Assembly (NCBI RefSeq): GCF_003201595.1
Contig: NZ_QJJS01000012.1
Span: 19,270-83,269 of the forward strand
Direction: 5' to 3'
Source: Sphaerotilus hippei
GTDB taxonomy: Bacteria; Pseudomonadota; Gammaproteobacteria; Burkholderiales; Burkholderiaceae_C
Length of the DNA stretch: 64,000 bases
In this document: piece after piece, positions 9,334 through 16,994 of the stretch
Position numbering within the stretch: the first letter of the stretch is position 1
How the letters are laid out: every line of letters starts with the position of its first letter
Program-made: the position numbers and the translations under genes
Notes under the pieces: generated by a model
What the model saw: the letters and a program-made list of their open reading frames with translations, nothing else
Databases searched by the model: none
What the model was told of the DNA's origin: nothing

Positions 9334-10551
9334 TCAACGCAGTTCGAGCAGCAGCGTCTGGATGATGCTGCGGGCGCCGTCGTCGTTGCGTGGCCGGCCT
9401 TCGCTGTCGAGCACGCTGACCGTGCTGGCGCTGTCGCCCATGCCGGTGACCCGCACGCGGTAACGCACGCCAGCCCGGGCTGCGCGGTCGTCCTTGCCGA
9501 ACAGGCGGGCGAAGAAGCCCGGCTCTTCGGTGCCGGCCAGTTTCGGGTCGACGTAACGCATGTCGATCAGGCCGGCCTTGCGGTCGCGGTCCTCGACGGT
9601 GAAGCCGGCGCGGTCCAGTGCCAGGCCGACGCGGCGCCAGGTGCGGTCGTAGTTCTCGTCGACCTGCAGCGTGGCGGCGGGCTGGCCGTCCAGCAGGCGC
9701 GCGCGTGCCGGTGCCTCGGGCGCCTTGGCGACGGCCTGGATCGCCGCGGCCACCGTGTCCGCCGGCTTGCTGCTGGCGGTCGTGGTGGCGGACAGCTTCA
9801 CCAGCAGGCGGCCCAGGAACTCGGCTTCCAGATTCGGGTCGTTCGGCCCGATCACCCAGCGGGTGCGATCGCTGTTGCGCTCGCCCACCAGCTCCTCGAC
9901 GGCGCTGCGGTGGCTGATGGTGATCTCGGTGCCCTGGGCGCTGCGTTCGACGCGGGTGCGATAGCGGTCACGCTGGCCGCTGTCGTAGAGCCCGTCGAGC
10001 ACCCGGCCGACCGAGCGGCGGATGAAATCCTGCGGTAGTCTGGCGCGGTTCTCGGCCCACTCCGTCTCCATCGTGCCGACGTCGGCCTGATCGATCGCCA
10101 GCGTGAAGCCGCCTTCGGTCCAGAAGGTGCGCAGCAGCGGCCAGACCTGTTCCGGCGTCAGCCCGGTGACCAGCCAGCGCTGGTTGCCCGAGCGCTCGAT
10201 GCGGGCCTCCTGGCTGGCCTGCACGGCCACCGCGACCGGGGCGGGCGTGCCGGCGGTCACCGAGGCCTGGCCTGCGGACTGCAGCGCGGCCGCACTCACC
10301 ACCGTGCCCGGGCCGGGCTGCTGGTAGCGCGGGTCCCGCGACAGCTGGCTCAGGTCCGGCGGCACGTCCAGCGGTGCGCTGCGCGAGGAGGCTGACTTGT
10401 AGTCGACCTTGTTGGAGGAGAACGTTTCCGACAGGGACGAGCACGCACCCAGGCTGCCGGCCAGCGCCAGGGCAAGACCGGTGCGGGTCAGGCGGGCGGT
10501 GGTCGACGACGGTTGAATCTGGGAAGCGCTCAAAGACAGGCGACAGGTCAC
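9334..10551 (-). CDS. bamC: Outer-membrane assembly lipoprotein BamC (NlpB)
   Basis: Lipoprotein of the BAM complex that inserts beta-barrel proteins in the outer membrane. N-terminal signal with lipobox LGAC, then the unstructured BamC segment VDYKSASSRSAPLDVPPDLSQL that contacts BamD, followed by two helix-grip domains (from about residue 110 and 280). At 405 residues it is longer than E. coli BamC (344), as in other betaproteobacteria. The start at GTG 10551 is not certain; a TTG a few codons downstream would give a shorter signal peptide. It follows dapA by 94 bases, the same dapA-bamC order as in E. coli. Confidence 0.9.
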   Translation of the reverse strand: MTCRLSLSASQIQPSSTTARLTRTGLALALAGSLGACSSLSETFSSNKVDYKSASSRSAPLDVPPDLSQLSRDPRYQQPGPGTVVSAAALQSAGQASVTAGTPAPVAVAVQASQEARIERSGNQRWLVTGLTPEQVWPLLRTFWTEGGFTLAIDQADVGTMETEWAENRARLPQDFIRRSVGRVLDGLYDSGQRDRYRTRVERSAQGTEITISHRSAVEELVGERNSDRTRWVIGPNDPNLEAEFLGRLLVKLSATTTASSKPADTVAAAIQAVAKAPEAPARARLLDGQPAATLQVDENYDRTWRRVGLALDRAGFTVEDRDRKAGLIDMRYVDPKLAGTEEPGFFARLFGKDDRAARAGVRYRVRVTGMGDSASTVSVLDSEGRPRNDDGARSIIQTLLLELR

Positions 10552-10645
10552 TGGGGCGTTACTCCGCGGTATCGGGAAATGGTGTCGCGACCGGGCGATC
10601 CGGGCCGCGAAGCGGCCGGGGCGCCCAGGGCCGACAGGGGTGAGG

Positions 10646-11527
10646 TCAGAGCAGTCCGGCCGACTGCAGCGCCGCGTCGAAGGCGGGTTCCAGCGAAGCC
10701 GACATCGGCACCAGCGGCAGGCGCAGGTGGCCCCCGCATCGACCCAGGCGCTGCATGGCCCACTTCACCGGGATCGGGTTGGGCTCGACGAAGAGCTGGC
10801 GGTGCACCGCCAGCAGGCGCATGTGGATCTCGCGGGCGGTGCGGGCGTCACCGGCCACGGCGGCCGCGCACAGCTCGGCCATGGCGCGCGGGGCGATGTT
10901 GGCGGTCACGCTGACGTTGCCCTGGCCGCCCATCAGCATCAGCGCGATGGCGGTGCCGTCGTCACCCGAGTAGACCGAGAAGCCGGCCGGGGCCTCGCGG
11001 ATCAGCCAGCAGGCCCGCTCGATGTTGCCGGTGGCCTCCTTGATGCCGATGATGCCGGGCACCTCGGCCAGGCGCAGCGAGGTCTCGGGCAGCATGTCCG
11101 CGCCGGTCCGCCCGGGCACGTTGTAGAGCATCATCGGGATGTCCACGGCTTCGGCGATGCTGCGGAAATGCCGGTACATGCCTTCCTGGGTCGGCTTGTT
11201 GTAGTAGGGCACCACGCTCAGCGTGCAGTCGGCGCCGACTTCCTTGGCGTAGCGCGACAGCGCGATGGCCTCGCGCGTGGAGTTGCCGCCCGCGCCGGCC
11301 ATCACCGGCACGCGTCCGGCGGTCTGCTCGACGGCCACGCGGATGATCTCGCAGTGCTCCTCGACCGAGACGGTCGGGGACTCGCCGGTCGTGCCCACCA
11401 CGCCGATGCACGCCGTGCCTTCGGCGATCTGCCAGTCAATCAACTGCCGCAGCGCGGGATAGTCCACGCTGCCATCTTCCTGCATCGGTGTCACCAGGGC
11501 GACGATGCTGCCTACGATCGGTGTCAT
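10646..11527 (-). CDS. dapA: 4-hydroxy-tetrahydrodipicolinate synthase
   Basis: Condenses pyruvate with aspartate semialdehyde, the committed step to lysine and meso-diaminopimelate for peptidoglycan. The 293-residue TIM-barrel enzyme shows GTTGESPT (active-site Thr pair), [13 protein letters not shown] (catalytic Tyr), and IGIKEATGN with the Schiff-base Lys. AAGGA lies 8 bases before the ATG. The C-terminus LRLPLVPMS is typical. Lies 50 bases after the methyltransferase gene and upstream of bamC, probably in one transcript. Confidence 0.97.
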   Translation of the reverse strand: MTPIVGSIVALVTPMQEDGSVDYPALRQLIDWQIAEGTACIGVVGTTGESPTVSVEEHCEIIRVAVEQTAGRVPVMAGAGGNSTREAIALSRYAKEVGADCTLSVVPYYNKPTQEGMYRHFRSIAEAVDIPMMLYNVPGRTGADMLPETSLRLAEVPGIIGIKEATGNIERACWLIREAPAGFSVYSGDDGTAIALMLMGGQGNVSVTANIAPRAMAELCAAAVAGDARTAREIHMRLLAVHRQLFVEPNPIPVKWAMQRLGRCGGHLRLPLVPMSASLEPAFDAALQSAGLL

Positions 11528-11577
11528 GAGAAATGTCCTTGCAATCCAACGATTCTAACTGTCGCTGCCTGCCGCCC

Positions 11578-12126
11578 TCAGGGCCGGGGCGCGAGTAAAA
11601 AAGTGCTGCCCGGGTCGCCCGGCGGGTCACACGGGCGGCAGGCCGCGATGCGCTGCACCCGCCGCGGGGGGGCGTCGAGCAGGCCGTCCTCGAAGGCCAG
11701 CACATGCAGCGGTCCGCGCACGTGGTCGATCAGCTCAAGCGGCTGCAGCAGGAAGTCGGGGTTGTGCGGTCGCCCCAGCCGCTGCTGGCCCGCCGCGAAG
11801 GTCTCCCAGACCAGCCGCCCGCCCGGAGCGACGCAGGCCAGCACCTCGGGCAGGCGTGGTCGCCAGAGGTAGTGGGTCACCACGACCAGATCGAAGCGGC
11901 GGCCCGTCAGCGGCCAGGTGCCGCTCTCCAGGTCGGCGCAGACGATCTCGCCGGCCACGTCCTCCAGGCCGGCCAGGGCCTGCGCGTCCCGGTCGACGGC
12001 GGTGACCACGTGGCCCTGCGCGGCCAGCCAGCGCACGTGGCGCCCCCGGCCGCAGGCGAGGTCCAGCACCCGCCGGCCCGCAGGCAGGTCGGCACTGAAG
12101 CGGCACACCCAGTCGGACGGGGCCAT
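11578..12126 (-). CDS. Class I SAM-dependent methyltransferase
   Basis: Methyltransferase of 182 residues with glycine-rich motif I (VLDLACGRGRHVRWLA), the acidic end of strand beta2 (VTAVDRD), motif III/IV region FDLVVVTHYLW and GGRLVWETFA. It resembles tellurite-resistance/TehB-like and UbiE-type small methyltransferases, but the substrate is unknown. ATG 12126 is chosen; GTG 12162 in the same frame would overlap the 42-residue gene upstream. It sits between the transporter and dapA on one strand. Confidence 0.8.
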   Translation of the reverse strand: MAPSDWVCRFSADLPAGRRVLDLACGRGRHVRWLAAQGHVVTAVDRDAQALAGLEDVAGEIVCADLESGTWPLTGRRFDLVVVTHYLWRPRLPEVLACVAPGGRLVWETFAAGQQRLGRPHNPDFLLQPLELIDHVRGPLHVLAFEDGLLDAPPRRVQRIAACRPCDPPGDPGSTFLLAPRP

Positions 12127-12146
12127 GGTGCCTGGCGCGGGCGAGG

Positions 12147-12275
12147 TCAGAAGCAGCTCCACAGCCGGTTGCCCAGGTCGACGATCAGCCCGGGCTGGAA
12201 GTAGCTCGCGAAGACGGCCAGCAAGGCCGCGGTGATCACCGCGGTGGCGGCCCAGCGGCTGGTGCGCGGGCTCAT
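12147..12275 (-). CDS. 42-residue single-span membrane protein
   Basis: Too short for most gene finders. The ATG overlaps the transporter stop (ATGA), and the frame gives a basic N-terminus (MSPRTSR), one hydrophobic helix (about residues 8-26) and a conserved-looking tail DLGNRLWSCF. Tails of the form LxNxxWxCF occur in small proteobacterial membrane proteins as far as I recall; this was not checked. Coupled translation with the transporter suggests a subunit or regulator of it, or a link to the following methyltransferase. Confidence 0.6.
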   Translation of the reverse strand: MSPRTSRWAATAVITAALLAVFASYFQPGLIVDLGNRLWSCF

Positions 12276-13504
12276 CGGGCCGCCAGTGCGCCGGCCGGCG
12301 CCCGCACCAGCGGCGTCTCCCGGATCGGCAGGTTGACCGCGAAGGCGAGCACGCCCAGCGCCACGGCGATCCACCAGACGATGTCGTAGCTGCCGGTGCT
12401 GTCGTAGAGGCGCCCGCCCAGCCAGACCCCCAGGAAGGAGCCGACCTGGTGCGACAGGAAGACGAAGCCGCCGAGCATCGACAGGTGCTGCACCCCGAAG
12501 ACCTGGGCCACCACCGCGTTGGTCGGAGGCACGGTCGACAGCCACAGCACCCCCATCACCGCCGCGAAGACGTAGACGCTCATCGGAGTCAGCGGCACGT
12601 TCAGGAAGATCACGATGGCCAGCGAGCGCAGCAGGTAGATGCCCGAGAGCAGGTAGCGTTTCGGGAAACGCTGCCCCAGCGAGCCGGCGGTGTAGGTGCC
12701 CACGACGTTGAACAGGCCGATCAGCGCCAGCGCGCCGGTGGCGACCTCGGGTGCGAGCCCGTGGTCCTTCAGGTAGCTGGGCATGTGCACGCCGATGAAG
12801 ACGACTTGGAAGCCGCAGACGAAGTAGCCCGCCATCAGCAGCTGGAAGCTGCGCTCGCCGAAGGCCTCGCGCACCGCCGACAGCACGCTCTGGTGCGCCT
12901 GGCTGGACGTGGCCGCCCGGGCCGGCTCGCGCAGCCCCAGCGCGATCGGCGTGATGAGCAGCGCCAGCGCGCCCAGCAGCATCAGCGCCTGCTGCCAGCC
13001 GAAGCTGGCGATCAGCCAGTTCTCCACCGGCACCATCAGGAACTGGCCGAAGGAGCCGGCCGCCGCGGCCACCCCCATCGCCCATGAGCGCCGCGCCGGG
13101 TCGACATGGCGGCCGATCACGCCGTAGACGACGGCGTAGGTCGTGCCCGACTGGGCGATGCCGATCAGCAGCCCGGCGCTGCCGGTGAAGGCCAGGCCGG
13201 TGGTCGACAGCGCCATCAGCAGCAGGCCCAGCGCATAGAGCCCGCTGCCCGCGGCCAGCACCCGGAAGGCGCCCCAGCGGTCGGCCAGCATGCCGGTGAG
13301 CGGGCCGGCCAGGCCCCAGGCCAGGTTCTGCACCGCCATCGCGAAGGAGAAGGTCTCGCGCGTCCAGCCCCGGTCCATCGTGATCGGGGCCAGCCACAGG
13401 CCGAAGCCGTGGCGGATGCCCATCGACAGCGTGACGATGGCGGCGCCGCACCAGAGCACCCGGCTCATCGACAGGCGTGGGGAGGAGGCAGGTGGCGAGG
13501 ACAT
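12272..13504 (-). CDS. Major facilitator superfamily transporter (monocarboxylate/OFA type)
   Basis: Twelve-helix secondary transporter, about 410 residues from ATG 13504. N-terminal sequence SMGIRHGFGLWLAPIT and GLAGPLTGMLADRWGAFRV (the DxxGxR-type loop 2-3 signature) are typical of the oxalate/formate and monocarboxylate porter subfamily. ATG 13564 is possible but would overlap the start of the divergent VOC gene. The substrate is unknown; location upstream of a methyltransferase and dapA gives no clue. Confidence 0.85.
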   Translation of the reverse strand: MSSPPASSPRLSMSRVLWCGAAIVTLSMGIRHGFGLWLAPITMDRGWTRETFSFAMAVQNLAWGLAGPLTGMLADRWGAFRVLAAGSGLYALGLLLMALSTTGLAFTGSAGLLIGIAQSGTTYAVVYGVIGRHVDPARRSWAMGVAAAAGSFGQFLMVPVENWLIASFGWQQALMLLGALALLITPIALGLREPARAATSSQAHQSVLSAVREAFGERSFQLLMAGYFVCGFQVVFIGVHMPSYLKDHGLAPEVATGALALIGLFNVVGTYTAGSLGQRFPKRYLLSGIYLLRSLAIVIFLNVPLTPMSVYVFAAVMGVLWLSTVPPTNAVVAQVFGVQHLSMLGGFVFLSHQVGSFLGVWLGGRLYDSTGSYDIVWWIAVALGVLAFAVNLPIRETPLVRAPAGALAAR

Positions 13505-13553
13505 CCCGCCAATGTAGTGCATGCGCCGCAGCCGCTCGGGCATCATGGGGAGC

Positions 13554-13967
13554 ATGCAAGGCATGCACCACGTCGCCCTGATCGCCTCGGACTACGAGCG
13601 GTCGAAGGATTTCTACATCCGCATCCTGGGCCTGCGGATCCTGGCCGAACACTGGCGCGAGGCCCGCTCGTCCTGGAAGCTCGACCTGGCGGGCGAGGGC
13701 GGGCTGCAGCTCGAGCTGTTCAGCTTTCCCGGCGCGCCGCCGCGCCCGTCCCGCCCCGAGGCCTGCGGCCTGCGCCACCTGGCCTTCCGGGTCGGCGACC
13801 TCGATGCCGAACGTCGCCGGCTCGAGGCGCTGGGCGTCGAGCTGGAGCCGGTGCGCCTGGACGAGTTCACCGGAGACCGGTTCTGCTTCTTCGCCGACCC
13901 GGACGGCCTGCCGCTGGAGCTGGTCGAGCTGGCCAGCCCGAGGTCACCATCGTTGGTACGTGCTTGA
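13554..13967 (+). CDS. VOC (glyoxalase/bleomycin-resistance) family protein
   Basis: Single-domain vicinal-oxygen-chelate metalloprotein of 137 residues: MHHVALIASDYERSKDFYI with the first His ligand, ELFSFPG, GLRHLAFRVGD with the second His, and FFADPDGLPLELVEL with the C-terminal Glu. It matches the GloA-like SMU1112c/YaeR type. GGGGAG at 13547-13552 fits the second ATG (13563) better than the first (13554). Divergent from the transporter with about 50 bases between starts. Confidence 0.85.
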   Translation: MQGMHHVALIASDYERSKDFYIRILGLRILAEHWREARSSWKLDLAGEGGLQLELFSFPGAPPRPSRPEACGLRHLAFRVGDLDAERRRLEALGVELEPVRLDEFTGDRFCFFADPDGLPLELVELASPRSPSLVRA

Positions 13968-13992
13968 TCAAACACGAAAAAACGTCATTTCT

Positions 13993-14007
13993 TGACGGAT
14001 TCCGTCA
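13993..14007. promoter_or_regulatory. Inverted repeat upstream of the chemoreceptor gene
   Basis: TGACGG-ATT-CCGTCA, a perfect 6-bp inverted repeat about 95 bases before the chemoreceptor ATG. Possible operator; also possibly a weak end structure for the preceding VOC gene (no T-run). Confidence 0.3.
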
Positions 14008-14099
14008 GGTTGAACTCCTTCACGATGTCGTTGGGGGTCTCGGGTGTCGATCACACCGGGATGCACTGACACCACAACACGCTGTAGAAGGATCGACCG

Positions 14100-16043
14100 A
14101 TGATCTCCTGGCACCAACGCCTGCCGATGGCCAAGAAGTTCCTGTTGCTGGGCGCGCTGGCGCTCGGCGTGATCGTGCCGCTCTCGGCGCTGGTCATCAT
14201 GGGGCAGTCGCAGGCGGCGGCCACGGCCACGCGGCAGCTGTCGGGGCTGACGCCAGCCGAGAACGTGCTCAAGCTCGTGATGTTGACCCAGAAGCACCGA
14301 GGCGCGGCCGGCGGCGTGCTCACCGGCAACGAGGGCATGCGGGCGATCCGCGAGGAGGCTGAAAAAGCCGCCTCGACCGGTTTCGAGCAGACCGACGCGG
14401 CGCTGTCGGCGCTGAACGATGCGGGTGTCCAGCGCAGCCTGGGGGCCTTGAAGACCCGCTGGACGGCCCTGGTCGACGACGTGCGTGCGCAGCGTGTCGA
14501 TGCCGTGCAGAACTTCACCCGCCACACGGAGCTGATCACGCTGCAGCTGGGGCTGCTGACCGAGGTGATGGACGCGTCGGCGCTGAGCCTCGATGCCGAT
14601 CCGGTGACCTACCACCTGGTGATGGGCGTGCTCGAGGACATGCCGCGCGTCACCGAGACCCTGGGCCAGCTGCGGGCCAAGGGCACGCTGGCGCTGACCC
14701 GTCGGGAGATGACGCCGGTGGCACAGGCCGAGATGGCGGCGCTGATGCGGCAGGGGCAGTCCCATTTCGTCGACGCCGGTCGGCATCTGGCGGCCAGCGC
14801 GACCTCATCGGCCGCGGTCGATCGGCTGCTGGCGACGCCGCGCACCACGGCGGCGGCCCAGCTCCAGCAGATGGAACGGCTGGTGCAGTCGGTGCTGCAG
14901 GGTCATGCCAGCGGCCAGATGGAGGCCAAGGCCTATTTCGCCGAGACCTCCCGGGCCATCGATGCGCAGTTCACGCTGATCGACGCCGCCTTGCCGCATC
15001 TGCGTCAGGTGCTCGAGGCCCGTGCCCGCGAGGAGCAGCAGCTGGCCTGGGGCATCGCGGCCCTGGTGGCGGGGATGGTCGGGGTCTGTGGCTGGCTGTC
15101 CTGGTCGATCGCCCGCAGCACCACCCGCTCGGTCGATGCGGCCGTGCGCCTGGCCCGTGACGTGGCCGGCGGCGACCTGTCGCAGCGGGTCCACGCCGAG
15201 GGCGACGACGAGCTCGCGCAGCTGCTGCGCACGCTGGACGACATGGTGCAGAAGCTCTCGGGCATGGTCGGCTCGGTGCGCGAGGGCAGCGACACGATCG
15301 CCACCGCGGCGGCCCAGATCGCCTCGGGCAATGCCGACCTGTCGACCCGGACCGAGCACCAGGCCGCCAACCTGCAGGAAACCGCCTCGTCCCTCGAGGA
15401 CGTGGCGAGCTCGGCCCGCCATTCGGCCGAAAACGCCCGCCTGGCCGAACAGCTGGCCAACCAGGCCACGACCGTCGCCTCCCAGGGCGGGCACGCGGTG
15501 CATCAGGTGGTCGACACCATGACCGACATCCAGGTGGCCAGCCGCAAGATCTCCGACATCATCGGCGTGATCGACGGCATCGCCTTCCAGACCAACATCC
15601 TGGCGCTCAATGCCGCCGTCGAGGCGGCCCGTGCCGGCGAGCATGGCCGCGGTTTTGCCGTGGTGGCCGCCGAGGTGCGCACGCTGGCGCAGCGCTCGGC
15701 CAGCGCGGCACGCGAGATCAAGGTGCTGATCACCGACAGCGTCGAGAAGGTCGAGCTGGGACATGCCCGCGTCAGCGAGGCCGGGCAGACCATCTCCGGC
15801 GTGGTGGATCACGTCCGCCGCGTCAACGACCTGATCGCGGAGATGTCCGCCGCCAGCCTCGCCCAGGAGTCGGGCATGACGCAGGTGAACGCGGCCGTCA
15901 GCCAGATCGACCAGTCGACCCAGCAGAACGCCGCGCTGGTCGAGCAGACCGCCGCGGCGGCCGGCAGCCTGCGCCAGCAGGCGCTGCGCCTGTCCGAGAC
16001 GGTGGGCGCCTTCCGGCTGGCCGAGCGGGCCCGGGCCGGCTGA
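14100..16043 (+). CDS. Methyl-accepting chemotaxis protein, possibly with a NIT-like sensor domain
   Basis: Transmembrane chemoreceptor, 647 residues. One helix near residues 13-33, a long periplasmic domain (about 34-310), a second helix (about 317-338), HAMP (340-393) and a cytoplasmic signalling domain with the invariant tip [20 protein letters not shown]. The periplasmic start VLKLVMLTQKHRGAAGGVLTGN resembles NIT (nitrate/nitrite-type) all-helical sensors with their QKxRG motif; this is inference. AAGGA precedes the ATG. It ends without the NWETF pentapeptide, so adaptation enzymes must bind elsewhere. No che genes are adjacent. Confidence 0.9.
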   Translation: MISWHQRLPMAKKFLLLGALALGVIVPLSALVIMGQSQAAATATRQLSGLTPAENVLKLVMLTQKHRGAAGGVLTGNEGMRAIREEAEKAASTGFEQTDAALSALNDAGVQRSLGALKTRWTALVDDVRAQRVDAVQNFTRHTELITLQLGLLTEVMDASALSLDADPVTYHLVMGVLEDMPRVTETLGQLRAKGTLALTRREMTPVAQAEMAALMRQGQSHFVDAGRHLAASATSSAAVDRLLATPRTTAAAQLQQMERLVQSVLQGHASGQMEAKAYFAETSRAIDAQFTLIDAALPHLRQVLEARAREEQQLAWGIAALVAGMVGVCGWLSWSIARSTTRSVDAAVRLARDVAGGDLSQRVHAEGDDELAQLLRTLDDMVQKLSGMVGSVREGSDTIATAAAQIASGNADLSTRTEHQAANLQETASSLEDVASSARHSAENARLAEQLANQATTVASQGGHAVHQVVDTMTDIQVASRKISDIIGVIDGIAFQTNILALNAAVEAARAGEHGRGFAVVAAEVRTLAQRSASAAREIKVLITDSVEKVELGHARVSEAGQTISGVVDHVRRVNDLIAEMSAASLAQESGMTQVNAAVSQIDQSTQQNAALVEQTAAAAGSLRQQALRLSETVGAFRLAERARAG

Positions 16044-16056
16044 GACCGCGGTCCGC

Positions 16057-16818
16057 TCAGAAGCGCAGGCCGGCCTTGACGCCGTAGGAGGTGTTCTTGC
16101 CGGTCCTGTCGCCTTCGACGGCGACGTTGATCAGCCCCAGGTTGAGGTTGGCGCCGACGAACACCTTGTTCAGGTTGAAGCGCTCCTTCTGCAGCGTGGC
16201 GATGCCCTGCGCCTGGCTGTGCACCTGCACCACGCCGATGCCGGCGTACGGGGTGAACAGCAGGAAACCCTTGGAGACCGACAGGTCCACGCTCGAGGTG
16301 CGCAGCTGGAGCTGGTCGACGCCCGACAGCCGGGTGTAGGCCGCACGCACGGCCACCGCCGGCACCAGCACGTCGCCCGGGATGAAGGCCCAGCGCAGTT
16401 CGGCGCCGCTGGTCTCGATGTTGCTGCCGGGCACCTGGCCCACCGCGACGGCCACGTCGAAGTTCCACGGCAGCCCCTTGTCCAGGCGCACCGAGGCCAG
16501 CGGCAGCGTGCCGGGCACCGAGCCGCCACCGGCGGCCTTCTTCAGCAGGTCGCGGTGCTCCAGCACCGTGCCGCTCACCGCCACGCCGACATCGAAGCCG
16601 AGCGTGCCCAGCGGGGCGGTCGGAATCAGCGGCTTGTAGGACAGGGCAGCGCCCAGGTCCTCGCTGAGCAGCCGGAACTCGCGCTGGTCGAGCTGCTGCA
16701 CGGTGCCGATGTCGGCGGCATGTGTCGTGGCGACGCAACAGATGCCGGCCAGTGCCACCAGGGCACGCGGCAGTCGGGTCGGCAGGATCGTTCGGATCGA
16801 AGGGCGGACGGTGTTCAT
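16057..16818 (-). CDS. Predicted outer-membrane beta-barrel protein
   Basis: Protein of 253 residues with a signal peptide (cleavage after about THAAD) and a series of amphipathic beta-strands, ending in VKAGLRF with the terminal Phe expected for BAM-inserted barrels. Strands such as WAFIPGDVLVPAVAVRAAY and FTPYAGIGVVQV resemble the DUF6588/outer-membrane barrel type seen as conserved hypothetical proteins in proteobacteria. No ligand can be named. Divergent from parE. Confidence 0.65.
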   Translation of the reverse strand: MNTVRPSIRTILPTRLPRALVALAGICCVATTHAADIGTVQQLDQREFRLLSEDLGAALSYKPLIPTAPLGTLGFDVGVAVSGTVLEHRDLLKKAAGGGSVPGTLPLASVRLDKGLPWNFDVAVAVGQVPGSNIETSGAELRWAFIPGDVLVPAVAVRAAYTRLSGVDQLQLRTSSVDLSVSKGFLLFTPYAGIGVVQVHSQAQGIATLQKERFNLNKVFVGANLNLGLINVAVEGDRTGKNTSYGVKAGLRF

Positions 16819-16980
16819 GGCGTGTCGACTGGAAGGTGGGAACAGCGGGTGCGGCGGGCCGGTCGGCCGGCCGCGGACGGGCTCAGGCTAGCACCTCCGG
16901 CCCGCTTTCCATGGCGTCGGCCCACCCCGGCATGCAACCCGATGTTGCGGCCCGGCTGGTGGGCGGGTCGCCGCTGTCCC

Positions 16981-16986
16981 TAGAAT
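16981..16986 (+). promoter_or_regulatory. -10-like TAGAAT hexamer 8 bases before parE
   Basis: TAGAAT ends 8 bases before the parE ATG, and no Shine-Dalgarno is seen. If this is the -10 element, transcription begins at or within a base or two of the ATG (leaderless mRNA). Confidence 0.45.
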
Positions 16987-16994
16987 CCGCCGCC

